This document shows positions 20,451-31,788 of a DNA stretch of 64,000 nucleotides, in pieces; positions within the stretch are counted from its first letter, which is position 1; each line of letters opens with the position of its first letter. The position numbers and the translations under genes are program-made. Source of the stretch: Siphonodentalium dalli (taxonomy: Eukaryota > Mollusca > Scaphopoda > Gadilida > Siphonodentaliidae); assembly GCA_032622095.1 (NCBI GenBank), contig CP136061.1, positions 42,663,797 to 42,727,796 on the forward strand, written 5' to 3'. The notes beneath the pieces were generated by a model that worked only from the letters and a program-made list of their open reading frames with translations, did not search any database and was not told the origin of the DNA.

Positions 20451-20716
20451 TATATATATATTACTATTAGTGTTGTAATGTTGTTTCTCTGAACTGTTAT
20501 GATTACTTTGTATTTCTTGTTAATTGTTGCACATCATTGATAAAATAAATATATACATATAATAGGTAATTTGCTTGTTTGTGTTTTTTTTCAAAAGTGG
20601 CTCCAAAAAATATTGGTTGGAAAGAAAGTGGCAACAGAAAGTATAAAGTGGCTCTAAACATAATGCAAATGGCAACATTGTTGGCACCTGGAAATTTTGG
20701 GCCAGCACGAACCCTG
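20451..20716 (+). other. hAT right non-coding end
   Basis: Contains AATAAA near 20543 and subterminal motifs (TGGCTCCAAAA, GTGGCAAC, TTGGCACC), followed by the right inverted repeat. Confidence 0.6.
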
Positions 20717-20745
20717 CGGCCCGGGTTCGATTCCCGGCATGGGAA
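20717..20745 (+). pseudogene. split tRNA-Glu, piece 3 (T arm and acceptor 3' side)
   Basis: Starts with the hAT target duplicate CGGCCCGG and completes the T arm and CATGGGAA. It is the 3' end of the gene begun at 10619. Confidence 0.9.
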
Positions 20746-21037
20746 AGGTGAATATATTTTGTCAAAACTTTTTGTTTGTTTTGTAGTAGAATTTTGCAAC
20801 CAAAATCGAAGGAGGTGGCACATGTTCTATTCCCGACAAGGTAATCAAGGCAGTCCCATATACAGCACACGCGAGATGCAAGTATATATTTCTCAAGATG
20901 TTTGAATTCTACATGACAATTTTCGGGAAGTCCGCTGTGGCGTGGTGTCGGGAATTTGAATGCAATTCGGCGTGCTCTGATTGTTGTGGAGAAATATTCT
21001 CGCAAAACTGAAATAAGTTCTGATAAAAAATTCACCT

Positions 21038-21109
21038 TTCCCATGCCGGGAATCGAACCCGGGCCGCCTGGGTGAAAGCCAGGAATCCTAACCACTAGAC
21101 CACATGGGA
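21038..21109 (-). tRNA. tRNA-Glu: tRNA-Glu(UUC)
   Basis: Consensus 72-nt copy. The 5' divergent spacer lacks 11 bp (near 21172). Confidence 0.95.
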
Positions 21110-21370
21110 TGGCCATAATTGTGTGCACGTTTAGTTCTCAAAATGTTTGGCGTCTGGAGTCTGTGGCCGAAACATATCATAGGGCCCAATTTGGTGAAAT
21201 TTCGGTCTGTCCTCATGTCTCGAACTGGAATGGTAACTTCCGAATGAATCTCGAAAGCTGCACGTGTGCCATTGTGCCAAACAGTCATTTTTGTGAATTT
21301 CCAGCTCAGTATTGGTTAGAATTTTGAGATCAAACATTTTGACAACTATACTTGCAACAGAAAATGGCCA

Positions 21371-21444
21371 TCCCATATGTGTTCTAGTGGTTAGGATTCC
21401 TGGCTTTCACCCAGGCGGCCCGGGTTCGATTCCCGGCATGGGAA
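21371..21444 (+). tRNA. tRNA-Glu: tRNA-Glu(UUC), 74-nt form, box A variant
   Basis: G10 to T (GTTCTAG) damages the D stem and box A. Confidence 0.6.
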
Positions 21445-21739
21445 AGGTGAATATATTTTGTCAAAACTTTTTGTTTGTTTTGTAGTAGAATTTTGCAACC
21501 AAAATCGAAGGAGGTGGCACATGTTCTATTCCCGACAAGGTAATCAAGGCAGTCCCATATACAGCACACGCGAGATGCAAGTATATATTTCTCAAGATGT
21601 TTGAATTCTACATGACAATTTTCGGGAAGTCCGCTGTGGCGTGGTGTCGGGAATTTGAATGCAATTCGGCGTGCTGCTCTGATTGTTGTGGAGAAATATT
21701 CTCGCAAAACTGAAATAAGTTCTGATAAAAAATTCACCT

Positions 21740-21811
21740 TTCCCATGCCGGGAATCGAACCCGGGCCGCCTGGGTGAAAGCCAGGAATCCTAACCACTAG
21801 ACCACATGGGA
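21740..21811 (-). tRNA. tRNA-Glu: tRNA-Glu(UUC)
   Basis: Consensus 72-nt copy. Confidence 0.95.
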
Positions 21812-22083
21812 TGGCCATAATTGTGTGCACGTTTAGTTCTCAAAATGTTTGGCGTCTGGAGTCTGTGGCCGAAACTGATACGAAGTATATCATAGGGCCC
21901 AATTTGGTGAAATTTCGGTCTGTCCTCATGTCTCGAACTGGAATGGTAACTTCCGAATGAATCTCGAAAGCTGCACGTGTGCCATTGTGCCAAACAGTCA
22001 TTTTTGTGAATTTCCAGCTCAGTATTGGTTAGAATTTTGAGATCAAACATTTTGACAACTATACTTGCAACAGAAAATGGCCA

Positions 22084-22157
22084 TCCCATATGTGGTCTAG
22101 TGGTTAGGATTCCTGGCTTTCACCCAGGCGGCCCGGGTTCGATTCCCGGCATGGGAA
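22084..22157 (+). tRNA. tRNA-Glu: tRNA-Glu(UUC), 74-nt form
   Basis: 74-nt type. Downstream GAATAT reads GATTAT. Confidence 0.75.
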
Positions 22158-22452
22158 AGGTGATTATATTTTGTCAAAACTTTTTGTTTGTTTTGCAGTA
22201 GAATTTTGCAACCAAAATCGAAGGAGGTGGCACATGTTCTATTCCCGACAAGGTAATCAAGGCAGTCCCATATACAGCACACGCGAGATGCAAGTATATA
22301 TTTCTCAAGATGTTTGAATTCTACATGACAATTTTCGGGAAGTCCGCTGTGGCGTGGTGTCGGGAATTTGAATGCAATTCGGCGTGCTGCTCTGATTGTT
22401 GTGGAGAAATATTCTCGCAAAACTGAAATAAGTTCTGATAAAAAATTCACCT

Positions 22453-22524
22453 TTCCCATGCCGGGAATCGAACCCGGGCCGCCTGGGTGAAAGCCAGGAA
22501 TCCTAACCACTAGACCACATGGGA
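22453..22524 (-). tRNA. tRNA-Glu: tRNA-Glu(UUC)
   Basis: Consensus 72-nt copy. Confidence 0.95.
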
Positions 22525-22796
22525 TGGCCATAATTGTGTGCACGTTTAGTTCTCAAAATGTTTGGCGTCTGGAGTCTGTGGCCGAAACTGATACGAAGTA
22601 TATCATAGGGCCCAATTTGGTGAAATTTCGGTCTGTCCTCATGTCTCGAACTGGAATGGTAACTTCCGAATGAATCTCGAAAGCTGCACGTGTGCCATTG
22701 TGCCAAACAGTCATTTTTGTGAATTTCCAGCTCAGTATTGGTTAGAATTTTGAGATCAAACATTTTGACAACTATACTTGCAACAGAAAATGGCCA

Positions 22797-22870
22797 TCCC
22801 ATATGTGGTCTAGTGGTTAGGATTCCTGGCTTTCACCCAGGCGGCCCGGGTTCGATTCCCGGCATGGGAA
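22797..22870 (+). tRNA. tRNA-Glu: tRNA-Glu(UUC), 74-nt form
   Basis: 74-nt type. Confidence 0.75.
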
Positions 22871-23165
22871 AGGTGAATATATTTTGTCAAAACTTTTTGT
22901 TTGTTTTGCAGTAGAATTTTGCAACCAAAATCGAAGGAGGTGGCACATGTTCTATTCCCGACAAGGTAATCAAGGCAGTCCCATATACAGCACACGCGAG
23001 ATGCAAGTATATATTTCTCAAGATGTTTGAATTCTACATGACAATTTTCGGGAAGTCCGCTGTGGCGTGGTGTCGGGAATTTGAATGCAATTCGGCGTGC
23101 TGCTCTGATTGTTGTGGAGAAATATTCTCGCAAAACTGAAATAAGTTCTGATAAAAAATTCACCT

Positions 23166-23237
23166 TTCCCATGCCGGGAATCGAACCCGGGCCGCCTGGG
23201 TGAAAGCCTGGAATCCTAACCACTAGACCACATGGGA
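23166..23237 (-). tRNA. tRNA-Glu: tRNA-Glu(UUC), anticodon-stem variant
   Basis: T29 to A gives an A-A mismatch in the anticodon stem. Confidence 0.8.
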
Positions 23238-23509
23238 TGGCCATAATTGTGTGCACGTTTAGTTCTCAAAATGTTTGGCGTCTGGAGTCTGTGGCCGAAA
23301 CTGATACGAAGTATATCATAGGGCCCAATTTGGTGAAATTTCGGTCTGTCCTCATGTCTCGAACTGGAATGGTAACTTCCGAATGAATCTCGAAAGCTGC
23401 ACGTGTGCCATTGTGCCAAACAGTCATTTTTGTGAATTTCCAGCTCAGTATTGGTTAGAATTTTGAGATCAAACATTTTGACAACTATACTTGCAACAGA
23501 AAATGGCCA

Positions 23510-23583
23510 TCCCATATGTGGTCTAGTGGTTAGGATTCCTGGCTTTCACCCAGGCGGCCCGGGTTCGATTCCCGGCATGGGAA
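23510..23583 (+). tRNA. tRNA-Glu: tRNA-Glu(UUC), 74-nt form
   Basis: 74-nt type. Confidence 0.75.
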
Positions 23584-23879
23584 AGGTGAATATATTTTGT
23601 CAAAACTTTTTGTTTGTTTTGCAGTAGAATTTTGCAACCAAAATCGAAGGAGGTGGCACATGTTCTATTCCCGACAAGGTAATCAAGGCAGTCCCATATA
23701 CAGCACACGCGAGATGCAAGTATATATTTCTCAAGATGTTTGAATTCTACATGACAATTTTCGGGAAGTCCGCTGTGGCGTGGTGTCGGGAATTTGAATG
23801 CAATTCGGCGTGCTGCTCTGATTATTTGTGGAGAAATATTCTCGCAAAACTGAAATAAGTTCTGATAAAAAATTCACCT

Positions 23880-23951
23880 TTCCCATGCCGGGAATCGAAC
23901 CCGGGCCGCCTGGGTGAAAGCCAGGAATCCTAACCACTAGACCACATGGGA
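23880..23951 (-). tRNA. tRNA-Glu: tRNA-Glu(UUC)
   Basis: Consensus 72-nt copy. The unit is 714 bp because of an inserted T in the convergent spacer. Confidence 0.95.
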
Positions 23952-24223
23952 TGGCCATAATTGTGTGCACGTTTAGTTCTCAAAATGTTTGGCGTCTGGA
24001 GTCTGTGGCCGAAACTGATACGAAGTATATCATAGGGCCCAATTTGGTGAAATTTCGGTCTGTCCTCATGTCTCGAACTGGAATGGTAACTTCCGAATGA
24101 ATCTCGAAAGCTGCACGTGTGCCATTGTGCCAAACAGTCATTTTTGTGAATTTCCAGCTCAGTATTGGTTAGAATTTTGAGATCAAACATTTTGACAACT
24201 ATACTTGCAACAGAAAATGGCCA

Positions 24224-24297
24224 TCCCATATGTGGTCTAGTGGTTAGGATTCCTGGCTTTCACCCAGGCGGCCCGGGTTCGATTCCCGGCATGGGAA
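24224..24297 (+). tRNA. tRNA-Glu: tRNA-Glu(UUC), 74-nt form
   Basis: 74-nt type. First gene of the first 3562-bp higher-order copy. Confidence 0.75.
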
Positions 24298-24592
24298 AGG
24301 TGAATATATTTTGTCAAAACTTTTTGTTTGTTTTGCAGTAGAATTTTGCAACCAAAATCGAAGGAGGTGGCACATGTTCTATTCCCGACAAGGTAATCAA
24401 GGCAGTCCCATATACAGCACACGCGAGATGCAAGTATATATTTCTCAAGATGTTTGAATTCTACATGACAATTTTCGGGAAGTCCGCTGTGGCGTGGTGT
24501 CGGGAATTTGAATGCAATTCGGCGTGCTGCTCTGATTGTTGTGGAGAAATATTCTCGCAAAACTGAAATAAGTTCTGATAAAAAATTCACCT

Positions 24593-24664
24593 TTCCCATG
24601 CCGGGAATCGAACCCGGGCCGCCTGGGTGAAAGCCAGGAATCCTAACCACTAGACCACATGGGA
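24593..24664 (-). tRNA. tRNA-Glu: tRNA-Glu(UUC)
   Basis: Consensus 72-nt copy. Confidence 0.95.
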
Positions 24665-24936
24665 TGGCCATAATTGTGTGCACGTTTAGTTCTCAAAATG
24701 TTTGGCGTCTGGAGTCTGTGGCCGAAACTGATACGAAGTATATCATAGGGCCCAATTTGGTGAAATTTCGGTCTGTCCTCATGTCTCGAACTGGAATGGT
24801 AACTTCCGAATGAATCTCGAAAGCTGCACGTGTGCCATTGTGCCAAACAGTCATTTTTGTGAATTTCCAGCTCAGTATTGGTTAGAATTTTGAGATCAAA
24901 CATTTTGACAACTATACTTGCAACAGAAAATGGCCA

Positions 24937-25010
24937 TCCCATATGTGGTCTAGTGGTTAGGATTCCTGGCTTTCACCCAGGCGGCCCGGGTTCGATTCCC
25001 GGCATGGGAA
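24937..25010 (+). tRNA. tRNA-Glu: tRNA-Glu(UUC), 74-nt form
   Basis: 74-nt type. Confidence 0.75.
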
Positions 25011-25305
25011 AGGTGAATATATTTTGTCAAAACTTTTTGTTTGTTTTGCAGTAGAATTTTGCAACCAAAATCGAAGGAGGTGGCACATGTTCTATTCCCG
25101 ACAAGGTAATCAAGGCAGTCCCATATACAGCACACTCGAGATGCAAGTATATATTTCTCAAGATGTTTCAATTCTGCATGACAATTTTCGGGAACTCCGC
25201 TGTGGCGTGGTGTCGGGAATTTGAATGCAATTCGGCGTGCTGCTCTGATTGTTGTGGAGAAATATTCTCGCAAAACTGAAATAAGTACTGATAAAAAATT
25301 CACCT

Positions 25306-25377
25306 TTCCCATGCCGGGAATCGAACCCGGGCCGCCTGGGTGAAAGCCAGGAATCCTAACCACTAGACCACATGGGA
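25306..25377 (-). tRNA. tRNA-Glu: tRNA-Glu(UUC)
   Basis: Consensus 72-nt copy. 5' flank reads GGTCATCCC instead of GGCCATCCC. Confidence 0.95.
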
Positions 25378-25649
25378 TGACCATAATTGTGTGCACGTTT
25401 AGTTCTCAAAATGTTTGGCGTCTGGAGTCTGTGGCCGAAACTGATACGAAGTATATCATAGGGCCCAATTTGGTGAAATTTCGGTCTGTCCTCATGTCTC
25501 GAACTGGAATGGTAACTTCCGAATGAATCTCGAAAGCTGCACGTGTGCCATTGTGCCAAACAGTCATTTTTGTGAATTTCCAGCTCAGTATTGGTTATAA
25601 TTTTGAGATCAAACATTTTGACAACTATACTTGCAACAGAAAATGGCCA

Positions 25650-25723
25650 TCCCATATGTGGTCTAGTGGTTAGGATTCCTGGCTTTCACCCAGGCGGCCC
25701 GGGTTCGATTCCCGGCATGGGAA
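25650..25723 (+). tRNA. tRNA-Glu: tRNA-Glu(UUC), 74-nt form
   Basis: 74-nt type. Confidence 0.75.
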
Positions 25724-26015
25724 AGGTGAATATATTTTGTCAAAACTTTTTGTTTGTTTTGCAGTAGAATTTTGCAACCAAAATCGAAGGAGGTGGCACA
25801 TGTTCTATTCCCGACAAGGTAATCAAGGCAGTCCCATATACAGCACACGCGAGATGCAAGTATATATTTCTCAAGATGTTTGAATTCTACATGACAATTT
25901 TCGGGAACTCCGCTGTGGCGTGGTGTCGGGAATATGAATGCAATTCGGCGTGCTCTGATTGTTGTGGAGAAATATTCTCGCAAAACTGAAATAAGTTCTG
26001 ATAAATAATTCACCT

Positions 26016-26087
26016 TTCCCATGCCGGGAATCGAACCCGGGCCGCCTGGGTGAAAGCCAGGAATCCTAACCACTCGACCACATGGGA
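26016..26087 (-). tRNA. tRNA-Glu: tRNA-Glu(UUC), D-stem variant
   Basis: T13 to G (GTCGAG). T6 terminator broken to TTATTT. Confidence 0.65.
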
Positions 26088-26359
26088 TGGCCATAATTGT
26101 GTGCACGTTTAGTTCTCAAAATGTTTGGCGTCTGGAGTCTGTGGCCGAAACTGATACGAAGTATATCATAGGGCCCAATTTGGTGAAATTTCGGTCTGTC
26201 CTCATGTCTCGAACTGGAATGGTAACTTCCGAATGAATCTCGAAAGCTGCACGTGTGCCATTGTGCCAAACAGTCATTTTTGTGAATTTCCAGCTCAGTA
26301 TTGGTTAGAATTTTGAGATCAAACATTTTGACAACTATACTTGCAACAGAAAATGGCCA

Positions 26360-26433
26360 TCCCATATGTGGTCTAGTGGTTAGGATTCCTGGCTTTCACC
26401 CAGGCGGCCCGGGTTCGATTCCCGGCATGGGAA
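26360..26433 (+). tRNA. tRNA-Glu: tRNA-Glu(UUC), 74-nt form
   Basis: 74-nt type. Spacer reads GCAGTATAATTTT. Confidence 0.75.
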
Positions 26434-26728
26434 AGGTGAATATATTTTGTCAAAACTTTTTGTTTGTTTTGCAGTATAATTTTGCAACCAAAATCGAAGG
26501 AGGTGGCACATGTTCTATTCCCGACAAGGTAATCAAGGCAGTCCCATATACAGCACACGCGAGATGCAAGTATATATTTCTCAAGATGTTTGAATTCTAC
26601 ATGACAATTTTCGGGAAGTCCGCTGTGGCGTGGTGTCGGGAATTTGAATGCAATTCGGCGTGCTGCTCTGATTGTTGTGGAGAAATATTCTCGCAAAACT
26701 GAAATAAGTTCTGATAAAAAATTCACCT

Positions 26729-26800
26729 TTCCCATGCCGGGAATCGAACCCGGGCCGCCTGGGTGAAAGCCAGGAATCCTAACCACTAGACCACATGGGA
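26729..26800 (-). tRNA. tRNA-Glu: tRNA-Glu(UUC)
   Basis: Consensus 72-nt copy. 5' flank GGCCGTCCC. Confidence 0.95.
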
Positions 26801-27072
26801 CGGCCATAATTGTGTGCACGTTTAGTTCTCAAAATGTTTGGCGTCTGGAGTCTGTGGCCGAAACTGATACGAAGTATATCATAGGGCCCAATTTGGTGAA
26901 ATTTCGGTCTGTCCTCATGTCTCGAACTGGAATGGTAACTTCCGAATGAATCTCGAAAGCTGCACGTGTGCCATTGTGCAAAACAGTCATTTTTGTGAAT
27001 TTCCAGCTCAGTATTGGTTAGAATTTTGAGATCAAACATTTTGACAACTATACTTGCAACAGAAAATGGCCA

Positions 27073-27146
27073 TCCCATATGTGGTCTAGTGGTTAGGATT
27101 CCTGGCTTTCACCCAGGCGGCCCGGGTTCGATTCCCGGCATGGGAA
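27073..27146 (+). tRNA. tRNA-Glu: tRNA-Glu(UUC), 74-nt form
   Basis: 74-nt type. Spacer reads GCAGTATAATTTT. Confidence 0.75.
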
Positions 27147-27441
27147 AGGTGAATATATTTTGTCAAAACTTTTTGTTTGTTTTGCAGTATAATTTTGCAA
27201 CCAAAATCGAAGGAGGTGGCACATGTTCTATTCCCGACAAGGTAATCAAGGCAGTCCCATATACAGCACACGCGAGATGCAAGTATATATTTCTCAAGAT
27301 GTTTGAATTCTACAAGACAATTATCGGGAAGTCCGCTGTGGCGTGGTGTCGGGAATTTGAATGCAATTCGGCGTGCTGCTCTGATTGTTGTGGAGAAATA
27401 TTCTCGCAAAACTGAAATAAGTTCTGATAAAAAATTCACCT

Positions 27442-27513
27442 TTCCCATGCCGGGAATCGAACCCGGGCCGCCTGGGTGAAAGCCAGGAATCCTAACCACT
27501 AGACCACATGGGA
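27442..27513 (-). tRNA. tRNA-Glu: tRNA-Glu(UUC)
   Basis: Consensus 72-nt copy. Confidence 0.95.
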
Positions 27514-27785
27514 TGACCATAATTGTGTGCACGTTTAGTTCTCAAAATGTTTGGCGTCTGGAGTCTGTGGCCGAAACTGATACGAAGTATATCATAGGGC
27601 CCAATTTGGTGAAATTTCGGTCTGTCCTCATGTCTCGAACTGGAATGGTAACTTCCGAATGAATCTCGAAAGCTGCACGTGTGCCATTGTGCCAAACAGT
27701 CATTTTTGTGAATTTCCAGCTCAGTATTGGTTAGAATTTTGAGATCAAACATTTTGACAACTATACTTGCAACAGAAAATGGCCA

Positions 27786-27859
27786 TCCCATATGTGGTCT
27801 AGTGGTTAGGATTCCTGGCTTTCACCCAGGCGGCCCGGGTTCGATTCCCGGCATGGGAA
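27786..27859 (+). tRNA. tRNA-Glu: tRNA-Glu(UUC), 74-nt form
   Basis: 74-nt type. Starts the second 3562-bp copy. Confidence 0.75.
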
Positions 27860-28154
27860 AGGTGAATATATTTTGTCAAAACTTTTTGTTTGTTTTGCAG
27901 TAGAATTTTGCAACCAAAATCGAAGGAGGTGGCACATGTTCTATTCCCGACAAGGTAATCAAGGCAGTCCCATATACAGCACACGCGAGATGCAAGTATA
28001 TATTTCTCAAGATGTTTGAATTCTACATGACAATTTTCGGGAAGTCCGCTGTGGCGTGGTGTCGGGAATTTGAATGCAATTCGGCGTGCTGCTCTGATTG
28101 TTGTGGAGAAATATTCTCGCAAAACTGAAATAAGTTCTGATAAAAAATTCACCT

Positions 28155-28226
28155 TTCCCATGCCGGGAATCGAACCCGGGCCGCCTGGGTGAAAGCCAGG
28201 AATCCTAACCACTAGACCACATGGGA
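28155..28226 (-). tRNA. tRNA-Glu: tRNA-Glu(UUC)
   Basis: Consensus 72-nt copy. Confidence 0.95.
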
Positions 28227-28498
28227 TGGCCATAATTGTGTGCACGTTTAGTTCTCAAAATGTTTGGCGTCTGGAGTCTGTGGCCGAAACTGATACGAAG
28301 TATATCATAGGGCCCAATTTGGTGAAATTTCGGTCTGTCCTCATGTCTCGAACTGGAATGGTAACTTCCGAATGAATCTCGAAAGCTGCACGTGTGCCAT
28401 TGTGCCAAACAGTCATTTTTGTGAATTTCCAGCTCAGTATTGGTTAGAATTTTGAGATCAAACATTTTGACAACTATACTTGCAACAGAAAATGGCCA

Positions 28499-28572
28499 TC
28501 CCATATGTGGTCTAGTGGTTAGGATTCCTGGCTTTCACCCAGGCGGCCCGGGTTCGATTCCCGGCATGGGAA
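28499..28572 (+). tRNA. tRNA-Glu: tRNA-Glu(UUC), 74-nt form
   Basis: 74-nt type. Confidence 0.75.
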
Positions 28573-28867
28573 AGGTGAATATATTTTGTCAAAACTTTTT
28601 GTTTGTTTTGCAGTAGAATTTTGCAACCAAAATCGAAGGAGGTGGCACATGTTCTATTCCCGACAAGGTAATCAAGGCAGTCCCATATACAGCACACTCG
28701 AGATGCAAGTATATATTTCTCAAGATGTTTCAATTCTGCATGACAATTTTCGGGAACTCCGCTGTGGCGTGGTGTCGGGAATTTGAATGCAATTCGGCGT
28801 GCTGCTCTGATTGTTGTGGAGAAATATTCTCGCAAAACTGAAATAAGTACTGATAAAAAATTCACCT

Positions 28868-28939
28868 TTCCCATGCCGGGAATCGAACCCGGGCCGCCTG
28901 GGTGAAAGCCAGGAATCCTAACCACTAGACCACATGGGA
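28868..28939 (-). tRNA. tRNA-Glu: tRNA-Glu(UUC)
   Basis: Consensus 72-nt copy. 5' flank GGTCATCCC. Confidence 0.95.
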
Positions 28940-29211
28940 TGACCATAATTGTGTGCACGTTTAGTTCTCAAAATGTTTGGCGTCTGGAGTCTGTGGCCGA
29001 AACTGATACGAAGTATATCATAGGGCCCAATTTGGTGAAATTTCGGTCTGTCCTCATGTCTCGAACTGGAATGGTAACTTCCGAATGAATCTCGAAAGCT
29101 GCACGTGTGCCATTGTGCCAAACAGTCATTTTTGTGAATTTCCAGCTCAGTATTGGTTAGAATTTTGAGATCAAACATTTTGACAACTATACTTGCAACA
29201 GAAAATGGCCA

Positions 29212-29285
29212 TCCCATATGTGGTCTAGTGGTTAGGATTCCTGGCTTTCACCCAGGCGGCCCGGGTTCGATTCCCGGCATGGGAA
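29212..29285 (+). tRNA. tRNA-Glu: tRNA-Glu(UUC), 74-nt form
   Basis: 74-nt type. Confidence 0.75.
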
Positions 29286-29577
29286 AGGTGAATATATTTT
29301 GTCAAAACTTTTTGTTTGTTTTGCAGTAGAATTTTGCAACCAAAATCGAAGGAGGTGGCACATGTTCTATTCCCGACAAGGTAATCAAGGCAGTCCCATA
29401 TACAGCACACGCGAGATGCAAGTATATATTTCTCAAGATGTTTGAATTCTACATGACAATTTTCGGGAACTCCGCTGTGGCGTGGTGTCGGGAATATGAA
29501 TGCAATTCGGCGTGCTCTGATTGTTGTGGAGAAATATTCTCGCAAAACTGAAATAAGTTCTGATAAATAATTCACCT

Positions 29578-29649
29578 TTCCCATGCCGGGAATCGAACCC
29601 GGGCCGCCTGGGTGAAAGCCAGGAATCCTAACCACTCGACCACATGGGA
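29578..29649 (-). tRNA. tRNA-Glu: tRNA-Glu(UUC), D-stem variant
   Basis: T13 to G with broken T6, as at 26016. Confidence 0.65.
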
Positions 29650-29921
29650 TGGCCATAATTGTGTGCACGTTTAGTTCTCAAAATGTTTGGCGTCTGGAGT
29701 CTGTGGCCGAAACTGATACGAAGTATATCATAGGGCCCAATTTGGTGAAATTTCGGTCTGTCCTCATGTCTCGAACTGGAATGGTAACTTCCGAATGAAT
29801 CTCGAAAGCTGCACGTGTGCCATTGTGCCAAACAGTCATTTTTGTGAATTTCCAGCTCAGTATTGGTTAGAATTTTGAGATCAAACATTTTGACAACTAT
29901 ACTTGCAACAGAAAATGGCCA

Positions 29922-29995
29922 TCCCATATGTGGTCTAGTGGTTAGGATTCCTGGCTTTCACCCAGGCGGCCCGGGTTCGATTCCCGGCATGGGAA
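29922..29995 (+). tRNA. tRNA-Glu: tRNA-Glu(UUC), 74-nt form
   Basis: 74-nt type. GTATAATTTT spacer. Confidence 0.75.
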
Positions 29996-30290
29996 AGGTG
30001 AATATATTTTGTCAAAACTTTTTGTTTGTTTTGCAGTATAATTTTGCAACCAAAATCGAAGGAGGTGGCACATGTTCTATTCCCGACAAGGTAATCAAGG
30101 CAGTCCCATATACAGCACACGCGAGATGCAAGTATATATTTCTCAAGATGTTTGAATTCTACATGACAATTTTCGGGAAGTCCGCTGTGGCGTGGTGTCG
30201 GGAATTTGAATGCAATTCGGCGTGCTGCTCTGATTGTTGTGGAGAAATATTCTCGCAAAATTGAAATAAGTTCTGATAAAAAATTCACCT

Positions 30291-30362
30291 TTCCCATGCC
30301 GGGAATCGAACCCGGGCCGCCTGGGTGAAAGCCAGGAATCCTAACCACTAGACCACATGGGA
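30291..30362 (-). tRNA. tRNA-Glu: tRNA-Glu(UUC)
   Basis: Consensus 72-nt copy. Confidence 0.95.
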
Positions 30363-30634
30363 TGGCCATAATTGTGTGCACGTTTAGTTCTCAAAATGTT
30401 TGGCGTCTGGAGTCTGTGGCCGAAACTGATACGAAGTATATCATAGGGCCCAATTTGGTGAAATTTCGGTCTGTCCTCATGTCTCGAACTGGAATGGTAA
30501 CTTCCGAATGAATCTCGAAAGCTGCACGTGTGCCATTGTGCCAAACAGTCATTTTTGTGAATTTCCAGCTCAGTATTGGTTAGAATTTTGAGATCAAACA
30601 TTTTGACAACTATACTTGCAACAGAAAATGGCCA

Positions 30635-30708
30635 TCCCATATGTGGTCTAGTGGTTAGGATTCCTGGCTTTCACCCAGGCGGCCCGGGTTCGATTCCCGG
30701 CATGGGAA
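30635..30708 (+). tRNA. tRNA-Glu: tRNA-Glu(UUC), 74-nt form
   Basis: 74-nt type. GTATAATTTT spacer. Confidence 0.75.
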
Positions 30709-31003
30709 AGGTGAATATATTTTGTCAAAACTTTTTGTTTGTTTTGCAGTATAATTTTGCAACCAAAATCGAAGGAGGTGGCACATGTTCTATTCCCGAC
30801 AAGGTAATCAAGGCAGTCCCATATACAGCACACGCGAGATGCAAGTATATATTTCTCAAGATGTTTGAATTCTACATGACAATTTTCGGGAAGTCCGCTG
30901 TGGCGTGGTGTCGGGAATTTGAATGCAATTCGGCGTGCTGCTCTGATTGTTGTGGAGAAATATTCTCGCAAAACTGAAATAAGTTCTGATAAAAAATTCA
31001 CCT

Positions 31004-31075
31004 TTCCCATGCCGGGAATCGAACCCGGGCCGCCTGGGTGAAAGCCAGGAATCCTAACCACTAGACCACATGGGA
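31004..31075 (-). tRNA. tRNA-Glu: tRNA-Glu(UUC)
   Basis: Consensus 72-nt copy. Confidence 0.95.
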
Positions 31076-31347
31076 TGACCATAATTGTGTGCACGTTTAG
31101 TTCTCAAAATGTTTGGCGTCTGGAGTCTGTGGCCGAAACTGATACGAAGTATATCATAGGGCCCAATTTGGTGAAATTTCGGTCTGTCCTCATGTCTCGA
31201 ACTGGAATGGTAACTTCCGAATGAATCTCGAAAGCTGCACGTGTGCCATTGTGCCAAACAGTCATTTTTGTGAATTTCCAGCTCAGTATTGGTTAGAATT
31301 TTGAGATCAAACATTTTGACAACTATACTTGCAACAGAAAATGGCCA

Positions 31348-31421
31348 TCCCATATGTGGTCTAGTGGTTAGGATTCCTGGCTTTCACCCAGGCGGCCCGG
31401 GTTCGATTCCCGGCATGGGAA
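31348..31421 (+). tRNA. tRNA-Glu: tRNA-Glu(UUC), 74-nt form
   Basis: 74-nt type. Starts the third 3562-bp copy. Confidence 0.75.
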
Positions 31422-31716
31422 AGGTGAATATATTTTGTCAAAACTTTTTGTTTGTTTTGCAGTAGAATTTTGCAACCAAAATCGAAGGAGGTGGCACATG
31501 TTCTATTCCCGACAAGGTAATCAAGGCAGTCCCATATACAGCACACGCGAGATGCAAGTATATATTTCTCAAGATGTTTGAATTCTACATGACAATTTTC
31601 GGGAAGTCCGCTGTGGCGTGGTGTCGGGAATTTGAATGCAATTCGGCGTGCTGCTCTGATTGTTGTGGAGAAATATTCTCGCAAAACTGAAATAAGTTCT
31701 GATAAAAAATTCACCT

Positions 31717-31788
31717 TTCCCATGCCGGGAATCGAACCCGGGCCGCCTGGGTGAAAGCCAGGAATCCTAACCACTAGACCACATGGGA
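31717..31788 (-). tRNA. tRNA-Glu: tRNA-Glu(UUC)
   Basis: Consensus 72-nt copy. Confidence 0.95.

Larger units (their letters stand above)
11394..20716 (+). mobile_element. hAT DNA transposon (internally deleted, carrying nested LINEs)
   Basis: Terminal inverted repeats are CAGGGTTCGCGCTG at 11394 and the reverse complement of CAGGGTTCGTGCTG ending at 20716 (13/14 identical). The flanks are C-GG(G)-CCCGG on the left and CGGCCCGG on the right: an 8-bp target duplication with one extra G on the left, lying in the variable loop/T stem of a tRNA-Glu gene. Subterminal motifs TGGCTCCAAAA and GGCACC occur near both ends. Two coding segments resemble a hAT zinc finger and C-terminal dimerisation domain, and the catalytic core is missing. 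A LINE occupies most of the interior. Confidence 0.88.
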
